This document shows positions 23,301 to 35,365 of a stretch of 64,000 nt of DNA, piece after piece. A model generated the notes under the pieces. It saw nothing but the letters and a program-made list of their open reading frames with translations, was not told the DNA's origin and made no database searches. The first letter of the stretch is position 1; each line of letters opens with the position of its first letter. Origin of the DNA: Anaeramoeba ignava (Eukaryota > Metamonada > Anaeramoebidae); NCBI GenBank assembly GCA_028826165.1, contig JAPDFW010000136.1, forward strand, positions 628,501-692,500, given 5' to 3'. A program made the position numbers and the translations under genes.

Positions 23301-26300
23301 GAATATATCGGTGTTTCTTGTTTGATTTCCTGTGATTTGTCTTTGGATTGTTGTGATTTTTCCTGGTCTTGAGTATCAAAAATTCTGATCGAGATGTTTT
23401 TCTTAAAATTAGTACTCATATCTTGCTCGCTTTGCTCATCCGATGATTGTATTTCCGAATCGCTTAATTGCTGTCCAAAATCATTTTCAAATGTGTCTAA
23501 ACTCTTGGCAATTTTCTCATGATCTTCGGGAATCATTGCAAATTCATGTGATATTTCTTTCTGTTGTTCGAGTTTCATTTGAGTATAATGTCTCTCGATA
23601 ATTTTTTCTTGATTCCCAAGAATTCCTTCGTCTCTTTTGACTGATGCGAGAAAATGTGAATCGAAATGATAATTTTTCCTCATTTTTCTTCTGCATCTTT
23701 CTGAATCCTCAACTCGACTCAATTTCCAATGATCATTTGATTTTCCTGTTTTTTCGGAATCTTTTCTTTTTTTCTCAACTCCTGTTCCCCACGGCCCTCG
23801 TTCGTTAGTTAAACTTCTTAGCAAGCTTCTCCAATGCTTTGCAATGTAAGTTTTCTTTTGGCGATATTGTGTTTCTTGCAATGATTGATTTTGGTTCTCA
23901 ATCATTATTAAATGAACAATTTCATCCTTCATTTTATTTTGTGTTTCATTTGCAGTTTTGTATAATTGATTCGTTTCATTTGAAAAGATATTGCGAAACT
24001 TAACAAATGTTTTTTTGATTTTATCTGCGAAAAATAGGTTTTTGGTAATAAGATCGTGCAAAAATAACGCATTTTTCATATTGATGTTATTTTTAATGCA
24101 ATATTTCCATTGTTCTTGCTCAAAAATGGAGAAAATATCAATGGATCGATGCGTGATGATCCCGGAATCTTCCATAACTAAAGGCAGAATATGATTTGAT
24201 TCTTGATCCACAAAACTAGCCTTGAATATTTCGTAATATTCACGGATAAATGCCTGAATGTGGACAATAATAATTTCTCTTTTTGTATAATTTATATTGA
24301 CATCCATATCAATATCGTCATTGCTGATATTTTGGTTTTGTTCGTCATTTTCTTTATTATTTGAATTATTCTTATTTTCTTCTTTTTGTTCGTTCTCAAT
24401 TATTTTAACTGAAATTTCCTCACTCCAATTTCCATATAGTGTTTTGTATCTTTTTATATCATACAATGCTCTAAAAAGAAACGATAAAATGATAAAGACA
24501 TCGTTTTCACGATATTTGATAAAGTTTCTCTCGCTATTTGGCCAATGGCGCGAAGGAACATACATGATCTGAAGTGTATCCAATAATTTCCCACAAACAC
24601 TTACAGAAGTGCTTTCTTGAATCGAAATCAATACCAGAAATAAAATGTGATTAAAAAAGGCTTGATTTTTTGAATTCTTTTTGAAGTTGACCATATTTTC
24701 GGGAATTTTAGAGCTTTTTTGCGAATTGTATTCAGAGAAAAACCTGCATTTCTTAAGAAATTCTAGAAGATCTATTATAAACTCAACATCAACCCAGCAT
24801 TTCTTTTCTTGTTCTTCTTCAGATACAATCGAAGAATCATGGGATTCACTAATTTCATCTGTATCTATTTGAGGTTTCTCGATTGTATCTTGTAATTTTT
24901 CTTTTGGATCTTCATTGATTACAAAATGAATAACGAACCGAAGAAAATCGGAAATGTTTTCATAAATTTTGATTAAGCTTTTTTTCTCTTTTGGCTTTTC
25001 TCCTGTATTTTCATTAGAAAATATAGTGTCTATTACTTGAAGAAAAGCTAGCATATATCTAGAATAAATTAGTCTTAATAAATCATGGAATTTTTGTTTA
25101 GAAAGATCTTTTTCTTCTGCGATTATTTGAAGTATAAAATGTGTTTGTTCGAGAAAGTTTCTAATTTCATAGAAATGAAGAAAGGTTTTTTTGACAAGTT
25201 CCTGAAAAATCGAGAGGAAAATATTATTGATTTTGATTTTAATTTGATTTTCATTTTCATTTTCATTTTGATTTTCATTTTCATTTTGATTTTGATTTTG
25301 ATTTTGATTTTGATTTTCATCTTGATTTTCATTTTCATTTTCATTTTCATCTTGTTTTAAGCAATTAAGAATAAAATCAAAATATAGTTCAGAAAGAATC
25401 CAATATTGCCAATTTTGTTCCTTCAAAATAATTTCACAATTTTTTTGATTTTCTTGAATTTTTTTAAATATTTTTTTCATAGATAAAAGTGCAATTTCAT
25501 TTTTTGAATCATGACACAAATGAAATATAGTTTTTAAAAGGAAAACATTTTTCATTCCAAGATCTTCCTGTTTTTCATCTTCATCAATAATTGGTTGATT
25601 TTTAGCAAATAAAAGATGGCGCAATTGCTTTGAGAAGTGTTGTGTGAGGGAGAATCTGATGAGAATATTATGAAACATTTCTGCACCAGTTGGAGATTCC
25701 AATCTACTTGTTAATTTTTTAGATGGTTTAATTATATTTTCAAGACTTTTTAAATAAGTTAATTTTTTTTCATTTAGGTTATTTGAAGCCTGAATGAACC
25801 CATGCAAATAAGAAATTAAGTCGAGACAAGCACATCTTACATCCTCATTTGTGGTCGAGCATAATGTTATAAACCAATCTATCAAATTTGTTTCTTCGAG
25901 AGCTTGTCGAACAATGACAGGATTTTGTTGTAAAATTCTTTGGATTAAATGAAGAATAACAAGAGAAAATGAGATATCATCTTTTGTAAAGCAAACAATA
26001 ACCAAAGAAGTGATATCACCTGAGTTATATCTCTGTTTAATTACAGATTCAATTAAATTAAGCATTTTCTCTTGAAGAATTTTGTTTTCTTCTTGATTTG
26101 GTAATCTTCCAATAGAAAATCGAGTTTTGGGTTGAATTTTCTCAATTTCCCGTTTTTGATGATTTGGTTGGTCTGGACTATTGACCCAGTAATAAGAGTA
26201 GTAAATATCAAGAAGATGTGAGACAGGAACCCCCACATAACGATCTTCGTCTTTTTCTTGTTGATTTTGTGCAAAGAAATAAATCAATTCGATAACTAAG

Positions 26301-29300
26301 GTTTGGATTTCCAAAGTGCAATAAATCCAAAGATCAAAATCCAAAATCAAATCCATGAGCAAACTTCTGAGAAATTGTTTGTTTTGACACTCTCCAATAA
26401 CAAAACGAATGTTATCGATTGTTTCTTTTTTGATGTGTTGAGCCCGAATATGTTGATACAGATAACTGAGGATCTTGAATCCATCACAACGAATCATATC
26501 CTCTTGATTTGATGAGCTATGTCTGAGAATATCGAATATGATTTCAAATATTTTTAAAGAAGAAGAATCATCAGCAGTGTTATCAACTGTTTCTTGTGGT
26601 TTTTTTTCTTCATGAATTTTGATATTTTCAAGTGTTCCAAGTGGTTGATCAACTTGGATGATTAGCGGGAAAAATGTTTTGATTCCGCCAAGACGATAAA
26701 CAATATCATGAATGTTACTTGAAATGCATTGCGATGTTGCAATCATTTTCGAGTATATTGCAGGACTGGAGGAATTTTGAGCTGTGCTTTGATCGGGACA
26801 AATTGTTCCTAAACATGATTTTGCGTTGAAATGAAGAAATATCTTCGAACTCAGTTGCTCATTCAAAATTGATGATTGTTCAAGTTGACTCTGAAGATTT
26901 ACAGACCATTCACAATTGAAAAAACTGGAGAAATAATTTGGAGATAAATCATAAATTCCTTGAATTTGTTTAACCGATAAAGGATCGTTGAAAAAATAAA
27001 TTGTTCCCATCTGTCCTACAAAGCTATTCTTTCCAAAAACATCAGATCCTATTCTATTTTTGGTAAATCGTCCAAATTTCGGATATTTGAAATCCTGTTC
27101 TGAATAAATTTTGATGTGATTTAAATAGAATCCTAAATCCCCTGAATTCGACCATCTGCCACAAGAATGAGAAAGAGCAATAAAATACCACTTGCAAAGT
27201 TGAATATCAAAAGGTATAATTGCAGTTTTACTTTGGTTGGGACCAGTGTATACACAAACATGCATATTGATTGACCAAATTTGAATTTCATTTTCATTTA
27301 TGAGATTGATTTCATTTTGATTTACAATTCGGAAATTATCTTGATCTTGATTATTATTATTATTATTATTATTTTCATTATTTTCATTATTTTCATTATC
27401 ATCATTATTATCATTCATGATTTTAACATCTTGATTGGAATCTTTTTTATTTTTTTTCATTTTAATATCAGTATTAATTGCAACAAAATCACTATTACTT
27501 TCTGATTTGGTCACAACTTGATATATTGGATTCTTTTCGAAATAGACTTCAATTCCTTGTGAGTTTTCATTAAAAAAACTAAATAATCTTGGTGTATATT
27601 TCCGTGATTTATCAACGGGATCATCAAAACGTTCAAATCGAATCCAAGTTGTGAAACAATATCCTTTACTTGATCCCCATTTTTCGATTGGCTGTATTTT
27701 AAGACTTGCATTTACTCCCATAAAATCAAAAAAAGCATCAGGACCCGCTCCAGCTTTTGCTGATATCTCCTTCATTGCTGATAAAAACAAAGGAGATGTT
27801 GGAGGTCTGAATTGTCCTTGAATGCTCTTCAAAGCAAAGAAAAAAAGCTTGAGTTCTTTGACTGTGATTCTGTGAGAACCAAGAATTTTAATCAATGCGA
27901 TGATTTTATTCTTGAGATCGAGATGAAGATCCTCCTCAGAAACAAGCCTTATTAGATACGGAATTAGCCCCACTTTGCAGCAGCAGGAGCAATTATGAAT
28001 GGATTTGATGCAAATTGAAGTGAAATAATCAAGTGTTCTGTGGAAAAGTGATAATCTTTCTTTTTTCTTGGATTTCACGCAATAAAGATTGAAAATAAGC
28101 ATAACCACATCTTCGTTTCTGATCAAGAATTTGAGTTGCAAATGGAACAAACCATTATTAACAAGCAAATTGAAAAGAAGCATAAATATTGAGTTGTTTA
28201 TTCGCTCAATTTTATCTTTTGAGATGAGCTCTTTGATTTTTTGGTATCCTGATTTCTGTCTGAATGCCTTCATATTTTTCCTATTATTGTAAAGTAGATC
28301 CTTCAGAATTTGCATGAAATCGGAAAGAAAAAGCAAGCCCAAATTGGGTATCTCGAATAATTTCAAAAAAACATCAGTTGCATTTGCTCTGAAAAACAAA
28401 ATTTGCAAAGGTTTTCTATTTCTTTGCAGGCCTTGTATCATGATATGAAGAACCTCTTTGGCAAGCAAAAGATGCATATTATCCATCGAGATATTTTCCA
28501 CTTTGCTCATTGAACGGACTAACTCAGTGATTAATTCCGTTACAGAAAAAACAAAAAGATAAAATTGGTCCAAGTTTTTTTCATCAATAAGATTCATAAG
28601 GTTTTCAATATGTCTGACAGCAAAGCTCTTTGTATTTAAATCCAGGAATAGTTTGCAAATCACTTTGACAAACAAAGGATCATTGATGATCAAGTTTTTC
28701 AACTCTTTTGGCTTTTTTTCAGCCTCTTGAAGCATATCAGGAACAAAATTCAGTAATTCTTCAAATATCTGATAAATCACAAACATCATTTTGTTGAATA
28801 CTGGCAATTCCTTTTCGGATATACTTTCTTGAACAATTTCATCAGTGCTTTCCGTGTTTTTCTGAAATAACAAAAGAAATTCAGAAATTGTGAAGAATTT
28901 GTCGTTTTGTGAAAGTTCGATAATTGTATCTTTTTTGCGTGATTTTATAATTTGCAAAAAAGTTGAGAAAATATTCAATAAAAATGCGAAATTTGTTTGA
29001 TTTGAAAAAGAAGTTGATAATAAAAAAGTGATCAAATTGATATTTGAAGTATTTTTGTTGATCGAAACCAAATATAGCAAGTTATGGAGATATTTCGAAG
29101 TGTAAACTAAATTGAGATTTATTTGATTGCCAGTATTATTGTTTTGGATATCAATTTTTTGGATAATATTCTTCTCTTGATCATCTTTGTTTTCAATCTC
29201 CTTTTTGTCCTGAGAATTAAAAAAGGCATAAAGTATATATATTTATATATTTATAAAGAAAAATAATAATAATAATAATAAAAATAAAAATACGGAAATC

Positions 29301-31786
29301 AATCTATAATCAAGATAAATGCAAAAAAGTTGTTTCCAAAATTTTGGATCATAGAATATTTCATGAATAAATGATTTATATATTGTGTGCATAAATTGTA
29401 GGACATATAATTGAAGAAGGGAATTTGAAGAAAATAACTGGAGTCTTGCTTGTTTGTTTTGCAACGAATCTTTCAAGTCATCATTAAACAAATTTGTCAA
29501 TATTTCGATCACTCTTTCTGTTAAAGAACGGACATGGATTTCCGAAGCTGTTTGCACTTGTATTTGCTCCAAATCAAGTTTTTTAGATTGAGGGAAATTT
29601 TGGTAATTGGATGATTCAGGAAGTTGACAAATTTCAGTCAATATTTGAAACATCAAATCAAATTCAGAATTAACAAGAAGTGTGTGATTTAAATCAGGAA
29701 GAGGATATTTGCATTCCGGAAGACCAAAATTTTGCTCCATTTTAACAAAATCATCCCTTTCAAATGGGAGAACAAGTTGGAGTGGCAACTCTTGATAAAT
29801 TATATTTTATAAAAAAAAATAGATAAAAATACCAAAAATGAATAAATTGGATCAAATGAATAATTTTCTTTTTTCTACCTTCTTTTTGATTTTCATTCTC
29901 TCTATTTATGTTTTGCATCTTTTGTTGTGAAAAATTTGTTTTTTTGGAAGGAAATGTTGACGAAATCCAAAGAATAAAATCAATCAAATTATCAAGTTTG
30001 CTACTTGAATAAATAATTTCTGCAATTTTTGGATGAGTTGGAATAGATTCACGTAAAAATCTCAAAATGGAAATTCGGAAATGAAATTGTAAAGTATTTT
30101 CAATTTCTACAGAATGTTCTTGAATAACAAATGAATTGTCAAAATCAAATGGATTTTCTATTTTTTCTTTAAAATCCATAAGGTTTTGAAGTCCTGGATT
30201 TGGAGGTGATAAATCATCAAGAAGTATTTGAATAATATTCGAAATGTGATCTAAATTTAGCATTGAATGTTGATTAAAAAGACTGAAAATTGTAAGAAAT
30301 TTCAATTTGGAATTATATTGTTCAGCTGTAAGTGTAAATTTTCTTGAAAGATCAGATTGAATTTGGAATATTTCTACAAAACAAAACAAAACAAAACATA
30401 AAAATTATAATAATAAATTCTTTTTCTTATATTTTGTTTGTTTTGTTTTTTTTACGAATAAGTTTTTGGATTACTCGATCCATTTTTTCAATTGCGAAAA
30501 GATTTTGTTGATTTTGAAATTCTAAATCCATAAATAAAGATAATATTTCAAGACAATTAAGCACAACAAATTCAATTAAAAATATTTTTTGAGCTAAAAT
30601 TTGAGCTGAGAAAATATTCTGAATTATATATATTTTGTTTGTTTTTGTTTGTTTTTGATGAGAAAAAAACAGAGAATTGCATTGAATTTGTTTATTTTAA
30701 GATTTTTATACTGATTGAGAAATTGATGGGAATAAAATGATTGCTTGTTCCAAAATATCCAAAATAGTATCTATTAATCCAAATGAAATTAATATTTGTC
30801 TGTTATAAAAAGATTTTGCAAGACAAATGATAACTTTTAAAGAAATTGCTGTGTTGATATTTCCTTCTAATTTGATTTCTTGAAAATTTAATAAATTTAT
30901 GTCTTCTTTTGTATTTGATATTTGATAACTAAAATTGTATTCCTCTAAAACATATATGGAAAAAATGATATGATTAAAAATTAATCTTATTCAAATGCTC
31001 TTATATTTTTTTTACCGGAAATCCATTTATTGAATATTTTGAGAATTGTAACTGTTTGATAAATAAATTCTGGAGGATGAATTTGATCATTTTTAATCAA
31101 TTCAGAAACGTCTTTGAGACTTTTTATATCCATTGTGACATTTGAATTATTTTTATTTTTTTGAGATTTTTTAACTTGAATTCTTTTTTTTTCATGTAAA
31201 GAATGAGGAAGCCAATTGTTATATGAACGAATAAATAATTGAGCGAAACTGAAATACCAGTCAAATTTTTGAGACTACAAATATATTTATTTAGAAATTT
31301 ATTTATAATTTATTTAGAAATTTATAAATTAATTTATTTATAATTTTATAAATTAATTTATAATTTAATTTATAATTTTATTTATAATTTATTTATAATT
31401 TAATTTATAATTTTATTTATAATTTAATTTATAATTTTAATTATATTTTAATTTATAATTTAATTTATAATTTAATTTAGTGGTAATTTTGTTTTAGAAT
31501 TTAATTTAATGGAAATTTTTTTCGTTAAATTAATGTAAAAAAGAGTTCAAATTTGTCTTTAAATTTTTCCATTTTTGAAATAATTTTGATGATAAATTGT
31601 TTTTTTAAATATGGTTTTTCTATAAACCTTTTTCTTCCAAAGAGAAACTAATTCTTGTGAATTTTTTATTGCATTTCGAAAAAAAAGATCCTTTTCTTTT
31701 GAAGAAAGTTCAAATCCAAAAATAGAATTAAGAGGATCTAAAATTTGCTTTTTTTTATTAGAACTAAATTTTTTAAAAAAAGACAT
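20321..31786 (-). CDS. Giant BEACH-WD40 protein (neurobeachin/LvsA-like), seven exons
   Basis: Exons 31786-31628, 31274-31016, 30944-30712, 30618-30456, 30373-29879, 29790-29294 and 29209-20321 all join in frame for 3,564 residues. Order: a long helical N-terminus; a concanavalin-like module about 1100-1370 (GYCFTTWIRFERF, CKWYFIALSHSCG, FVGQMGTIYFFND); a PH-BEACH domain about 2570-2695 (GKLIIKQNSLQFFLYDE); a BEACH domain about 2710-2990 with ISGRSYNDISQYPVFPWI, YRDLSKPIGALN, PFHYGSHYSTPG and HQWIDLIFGYKQSG; an about 200-residue Asn/Gln/Glu tract; and WD40 repeats about 3300-3560 (LLTGSKDTTIMIWD, GHDDEVTCIDM). BEACH proteins direct membrane traffic and lysosome or autophagy events. There is no C-terminal FYVE domain, which argues against a WDFY3 type. 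The start is supported by the in-frame exon chain, not by homology. Confidence 0.93.
21180..21785. repeat. In-frame CAAAAT/GAAAAT hexamer expansion inside the BEACH gene
   Basis: On the coding (minus) strand the hexamers CAAAAT and GAAAAT encode a Gln/Glu-Asn tract of about 200 residues between the BEACH and WD40 domains. The reading frame is intact on both sides, so the tract is translated. A smaller copy of the same type lies at about 25225-25355, inside the helical region. Confidence 0.9.
31275..31627. repeat. TTTATAATTTAA satellite in BEACH intron 1
   Basis: This intron (sense GTTTATAG ... TTTGTAG) is largely a tandem array around TTTATAATTTAATTTATAAT (plus strand). The array includes TTTATTTAGAAATTTATAA, a phrase also present near the start of the last gene's intron at about 61895. 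Confidence 0.8.
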
Positions 31787-31861
31787 AAAACAAAAATAAG
31801 AAAAAAATGAAAAAAATGAAAAATGAAAAAATGAAAAAATGAAAAAGTTTATTTTTAAAAT

Positions 31862-32347
31862 TTAATTGGAATTTTTTTTCCTTTTTTTCTCTTCTTGTTT
31901 TGGATCTAAATTTGATTGGTTTTTTTCCTCTATTTTTTGTTTATTTTTTTCATTTATTAATTTTCGTAATAAATGATTGATTTCTTTTTTTTTATTTGAT
32001 GAATTTTTTTGAGAAGTTAATAAATAATAAGATAAATTATTTTGAAGAATTTGATTTTGTTTTTTTTCTCTTTTTTTTGGGTTTTTCTAAAGAAATTATT
32101 TATAAAAACAAAAAGAAGAAGAAAATTTAAAAAGTTTCATAATTTAATTTAAATTAATTTAATTGGATTTCATTGAATTTAATTTACCAACAATATTTTT
32201 AATTTTTCCTTTTTTTATTTTTTCATTTTGTTTTTTCATTTTGTTTTTCTTTATTTTCTTAAGGTTTTTTTGAGTATTTTTCATATTTTTTTGTAAGTGT
32301 TCTTTTTGATGTAATTTTAACTGTTTATTTAATAAATTTAAAGACAT
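31862..32347 (-). CDS. Small Lys-rich protein, two exons, function unknown
   Basis: Exon 1 (32347-32192, 52 codons) and exon 2 (32086-31862) join in phase 0 across a 105-nt GT-AG intron to give 126 residues. It starts MSLNLLNKQLKLHQKEHLQK and contains many Lys, Asn and Gln with no hydrophobic core. Exon 2 includes NQILQNNLSYYLLTSQKNSS and INHLLRKLINEKNKQKIEEK. The composition resembles small nucleolar or ribosome-assembly factors, but I see no diagnostic motif. The stop is 75 bp upstream of the BEACH start on the same strand. The intact frame across the intron is the main support. Confidence 0.55.
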
Positions 32348-32968
32348 TTCAAAAATGAAAAAAAATGAAAAAAAAATTTTACAAATTTAAAAAAAAAATT
32401 AAAACAAATTTGATAATAATTTATTAAGGATTTATTAATAATTTTTTTTATTCCAATCATTTTAAAATTGAAAATAATTTTAATTATTATTTTTTTCATT
32501 TGAAATTATTGAAATAAAATTAATAAATATTTTGAATTAATTTTTTTTTAATTTTTAGAATAATTTTAATTTAATAATAATAAGGATTTCTTAATTAAAA
32601 ATGAAATTAAAGAAATTTCCTTTTTTTTTTTATTATTTTATTTTAATTTAATTTTTTTTTTTTTTTGATTTTCATTTTTTTATTTTTTATTTTTAATTAA
32701 AAAAAAATTTTTTTTTTAAATTATTTTATATTATTTTTTTTTGTGAGATGAAGAAAACTTTATCTTTTTAAACAAATGATAATACTATGAGTACAGACTA
32801 GAGTCTCTGATCACAAAAAAATTAATATAAAATAATTTATAAATAAAAAAAAATTAAATAAACAAAAAAAAAAAAGCAAAAAAAAAAAAATAAAAGAAAA
32901 AAATTATTTTAAATTTTCTTTTTTTTCATTTTTTTCATTTCAATCAAAATTAAAACAATATAAAAACA
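32348..32968. other. Divergent intergenic spacer containing a snoRNA candidate
   Basis: Between the Lys-rich gene (minus) and the severin gene (plus) lie about 390 bp of A/T homopolymers, one compositionally distinct block at about 32740-32815 (separate snoRNA entry), then about 150 bp of A-rich leader to ATG 32969. Outside the block nothing is recognisable. Confidence 0.7.
32737..32820 (+). ncRNA. Candidate C/D-box snoRNA guiding LSU rRNA 2'-O-methylation
   Basis: A terminal stem pairs TTTTTTTGTG (ending 32745) with CACAAAAAAA (from 32812), extended by AT-rich complementary flanks. Box C-like GAGATGA is at 32745-32751 (one mismatch to RUGAUGA), C'-like ATGATAA at 32776-32782 and box D CTGA at 32807-32810. 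Directly upstream of D, CAGACTAGAGTC (32794-32805) is perfectly complementary to GACUCUAGUCUG, which I recall as a very conserved segment of eukaryotic LSU rRNA. By the D+5 rule, nt 32802 would pair with the methylated residue, the U in GAC-U-CUAG. The block stands out in composition from its A/T surroundings. No D' box is clear. Confidence 0.7.
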
Positions 32969-35119
32969 ATGGCAAAAAAAGAAACTGTTGATCCAGCATT
33001 TGTTGGTCTTGGAAAAGAAACTGGTCTTTGGAAATGGAGAGTTGAAAAATTTAAAATTGTTACTTGGCCAAAAGAACAAATGGATCTTTTTATGTCAGGG
33101 GATTCATTTATTATTCTTAATGTAAAAAATAAAAAATAAATTAAAATAAATTAAAATAAATCAAAATAAATTATTTTCTTAGTCATTTTTTTTCATTTTA
33201 ATTTTGCTTTTTATTTATTTAAAAAAAAATTTTTTTTTGCTTTTTTTTTTTTGTTTATTAAAAGTCTTATCAAGTTCCAAAGATTTCCACAATTTATCAT
33301 GACATCTTTTTCTGGCTTGGAAAAGATACAACTCAAGATGAAGCTGGTACTGCAGCTTATAAAACAGTTGAACTTGATGATTATTTAGGGGGAGCTCCAG
33401 TTCAACGTATGAAAAAATAAATAATTATAAATAAAATTATAAATTAAATTATAAATAAAATTATAAATTAAATTATAAATAAAATTATAAATAAAATTAT
33501 AAATTAAAATATAAATTAAATTATAAATAAATTATAAATTAAATTATAAATAAAATTAAAAATAAATAATAAATAAAATAATAAATAAAATTATGAATTA
33601 AATAATAAATAAAATTATAAATTAAATTATAAATAAAAATATAAATTAAATAATAAATTAAATATATAAATAAAATTATAAATTAAATAATAAATTAAAT
33701 ATATAAATAAAATTATAAATTAAATTATAAATTAAATTATAAATTAAATTATAAATAAAATTATAAATAAAATTATAAATAAAATTATTAATAAAATTAT
33801 AAATTAAAATTATAAATTAAATTATAAATTAAATAATAAATTAAATAATAAATTAAATAATAAACAAATTATAAATAAAATTATAAATTAAATTATAAAT
33901 AAAAATTATAAATAAATTATAAATTAAATTATAAATAAAATTAAATAAATTATAAATTAAATTATAAATTAAATTATAAATTAAATTATAAATAAAAATT
34001 ATAAATAAATTATAAATTAAATTATAAATAAAATTATAAATAAATTATAAATTAAATTATAAATTAAATTATAAATAAAATTATAAATTAAATTATAAAT
34101 TAAATTATAAATTAAATTATAAATTAAATTATAAATTAAATTATAAATAAAATTATAAATTAAATTATAAATTAAATTATAAATTAAATTATAAATTAAA
34201 TTATAAATTAAATTATAAATAAAATTATAAATTAAATTATAAATAAAATTATAAATTAAATTATAAATTAAATTATAAATTAAATTATAAATTAAATTAT
34301 AAATTAAATTATAAATAAAATTATAAATTAAATTATAAATAAATTAAATATATAAATTAAATTAAAATATATAAAACAGACAGAGAAGTCGAAGGACATG
34401 AAAGTCAACAATTCCTTCAATTATTCAAACACATCCGATATGAAAGCGGTGGAATTGACACAGGATTCAAACACGTTGGACCTAAAGAATACAAACCAAG
34501 ACTTTTCCACATCAAAGGAAGAAGAAGTGTAAGAGTAGCCCAAGTAAAACTTGCATGCGAAAGCTTGAACGAAGGAGATGTTTTCATTCTTGATGCAGGA
34601 CTTACACTTTATCAATGGCATGGATCCAAATGCAATCCAAATGAAAAACGCAAAGGAAGCGAAGTTGCTAATGCAATTAAACATGAAAGAGGCGGAAAAC
34701 CAGTGATCAAAATTGTCGAACAAGCAGAAACACCAAAAGAATTCTGGGATCTTCTTGGCGGACAAGGAAAAATCAAATCAGCAGAAGAAGCTGGTGATGA
34801 TATTGAATATGAAAAAGCAAAAATTGCAGAAAAGAAATTATTCCGTTTATCTGATGAAAGTGGAAAACTTGAATTCAAATTGGAAGCCCAAGGAAAAGAT
34901 GTTAATAAATCACTTCTTGATACAAATGATGTTTTTATTCTTGATAACGGATCGGAACTTTTTGTTTGGATCGGCAAAAAAGCTACTAAACAAGAAAAGG
35001 CTTCAGGAATGAAATACGCAACTGAATACTTGGCTAAATTCAACAGACCTGTTTACACTCCAATCTCTCGTTTCTTGGAAGGTGGTGAAACCGATTTATT
35101 CACACAAGCTTTCAACTAA
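32969..35119 (+). CDS. Severin/fragmin-type actin-severing protein (three gelsolin repeats)
   Basis: Exons 32969-33121, 33265-33406 and 34380-35119 join exactly for 344 residues, close to severin and CapG length. Repeat 1: [28 protein letters not shown], then [39 protein letters not shown]. The splice in phase 1 produces the family-typical PVQHREV. Repeat 2: [36 protein letters not shown]. Repeat 3: [36 protein letters not shown]. There is no villin headpiece. Gelsolin-family proteins sever and cap actin filaments under calcium and phosphoinositide control. This is a cytosolic actin regulator, expected in an amoeboid cell. Intron 1 is 143 nt; intron 2 is a 973-nt satellite. Confidence 0.95.
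33407..34379. repeat. AAATTATAAATT satellite filling severin intron 2
   Basis: A 973-nt intron (GTATGAAAAA ... TAAAACAG) in which nearly every base belongs to AAATTATAAATT or AAATTATAAATA units, about 12 bp each. It is the reverse complement of the array in the intron at 61853-63752 and the same family as BEACH intron 1. Confidence 0.9.
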
Positions 35120-35365
35120 ATCAATTTCACTTTCTTTTTTTTCCTCAATTTTTCCTAAAACAAAAAAAAACGGAAATTGATTTTTTTTTTCAAATTCTCA
35201 TTCCTTTTCATTTTAATTCAAATTTTTAATTCCAATTTTTAATTCCAATTTTAAATTCCAATTTTAATTCCAATTCATTTTTCTTTCAACAAAAAAAAAA
35301 AAAACAAAACCAAAAAAAAATTTTTTTCATTTTTTAATTTTTCATTTTTTTTCATTCATTTTAAA

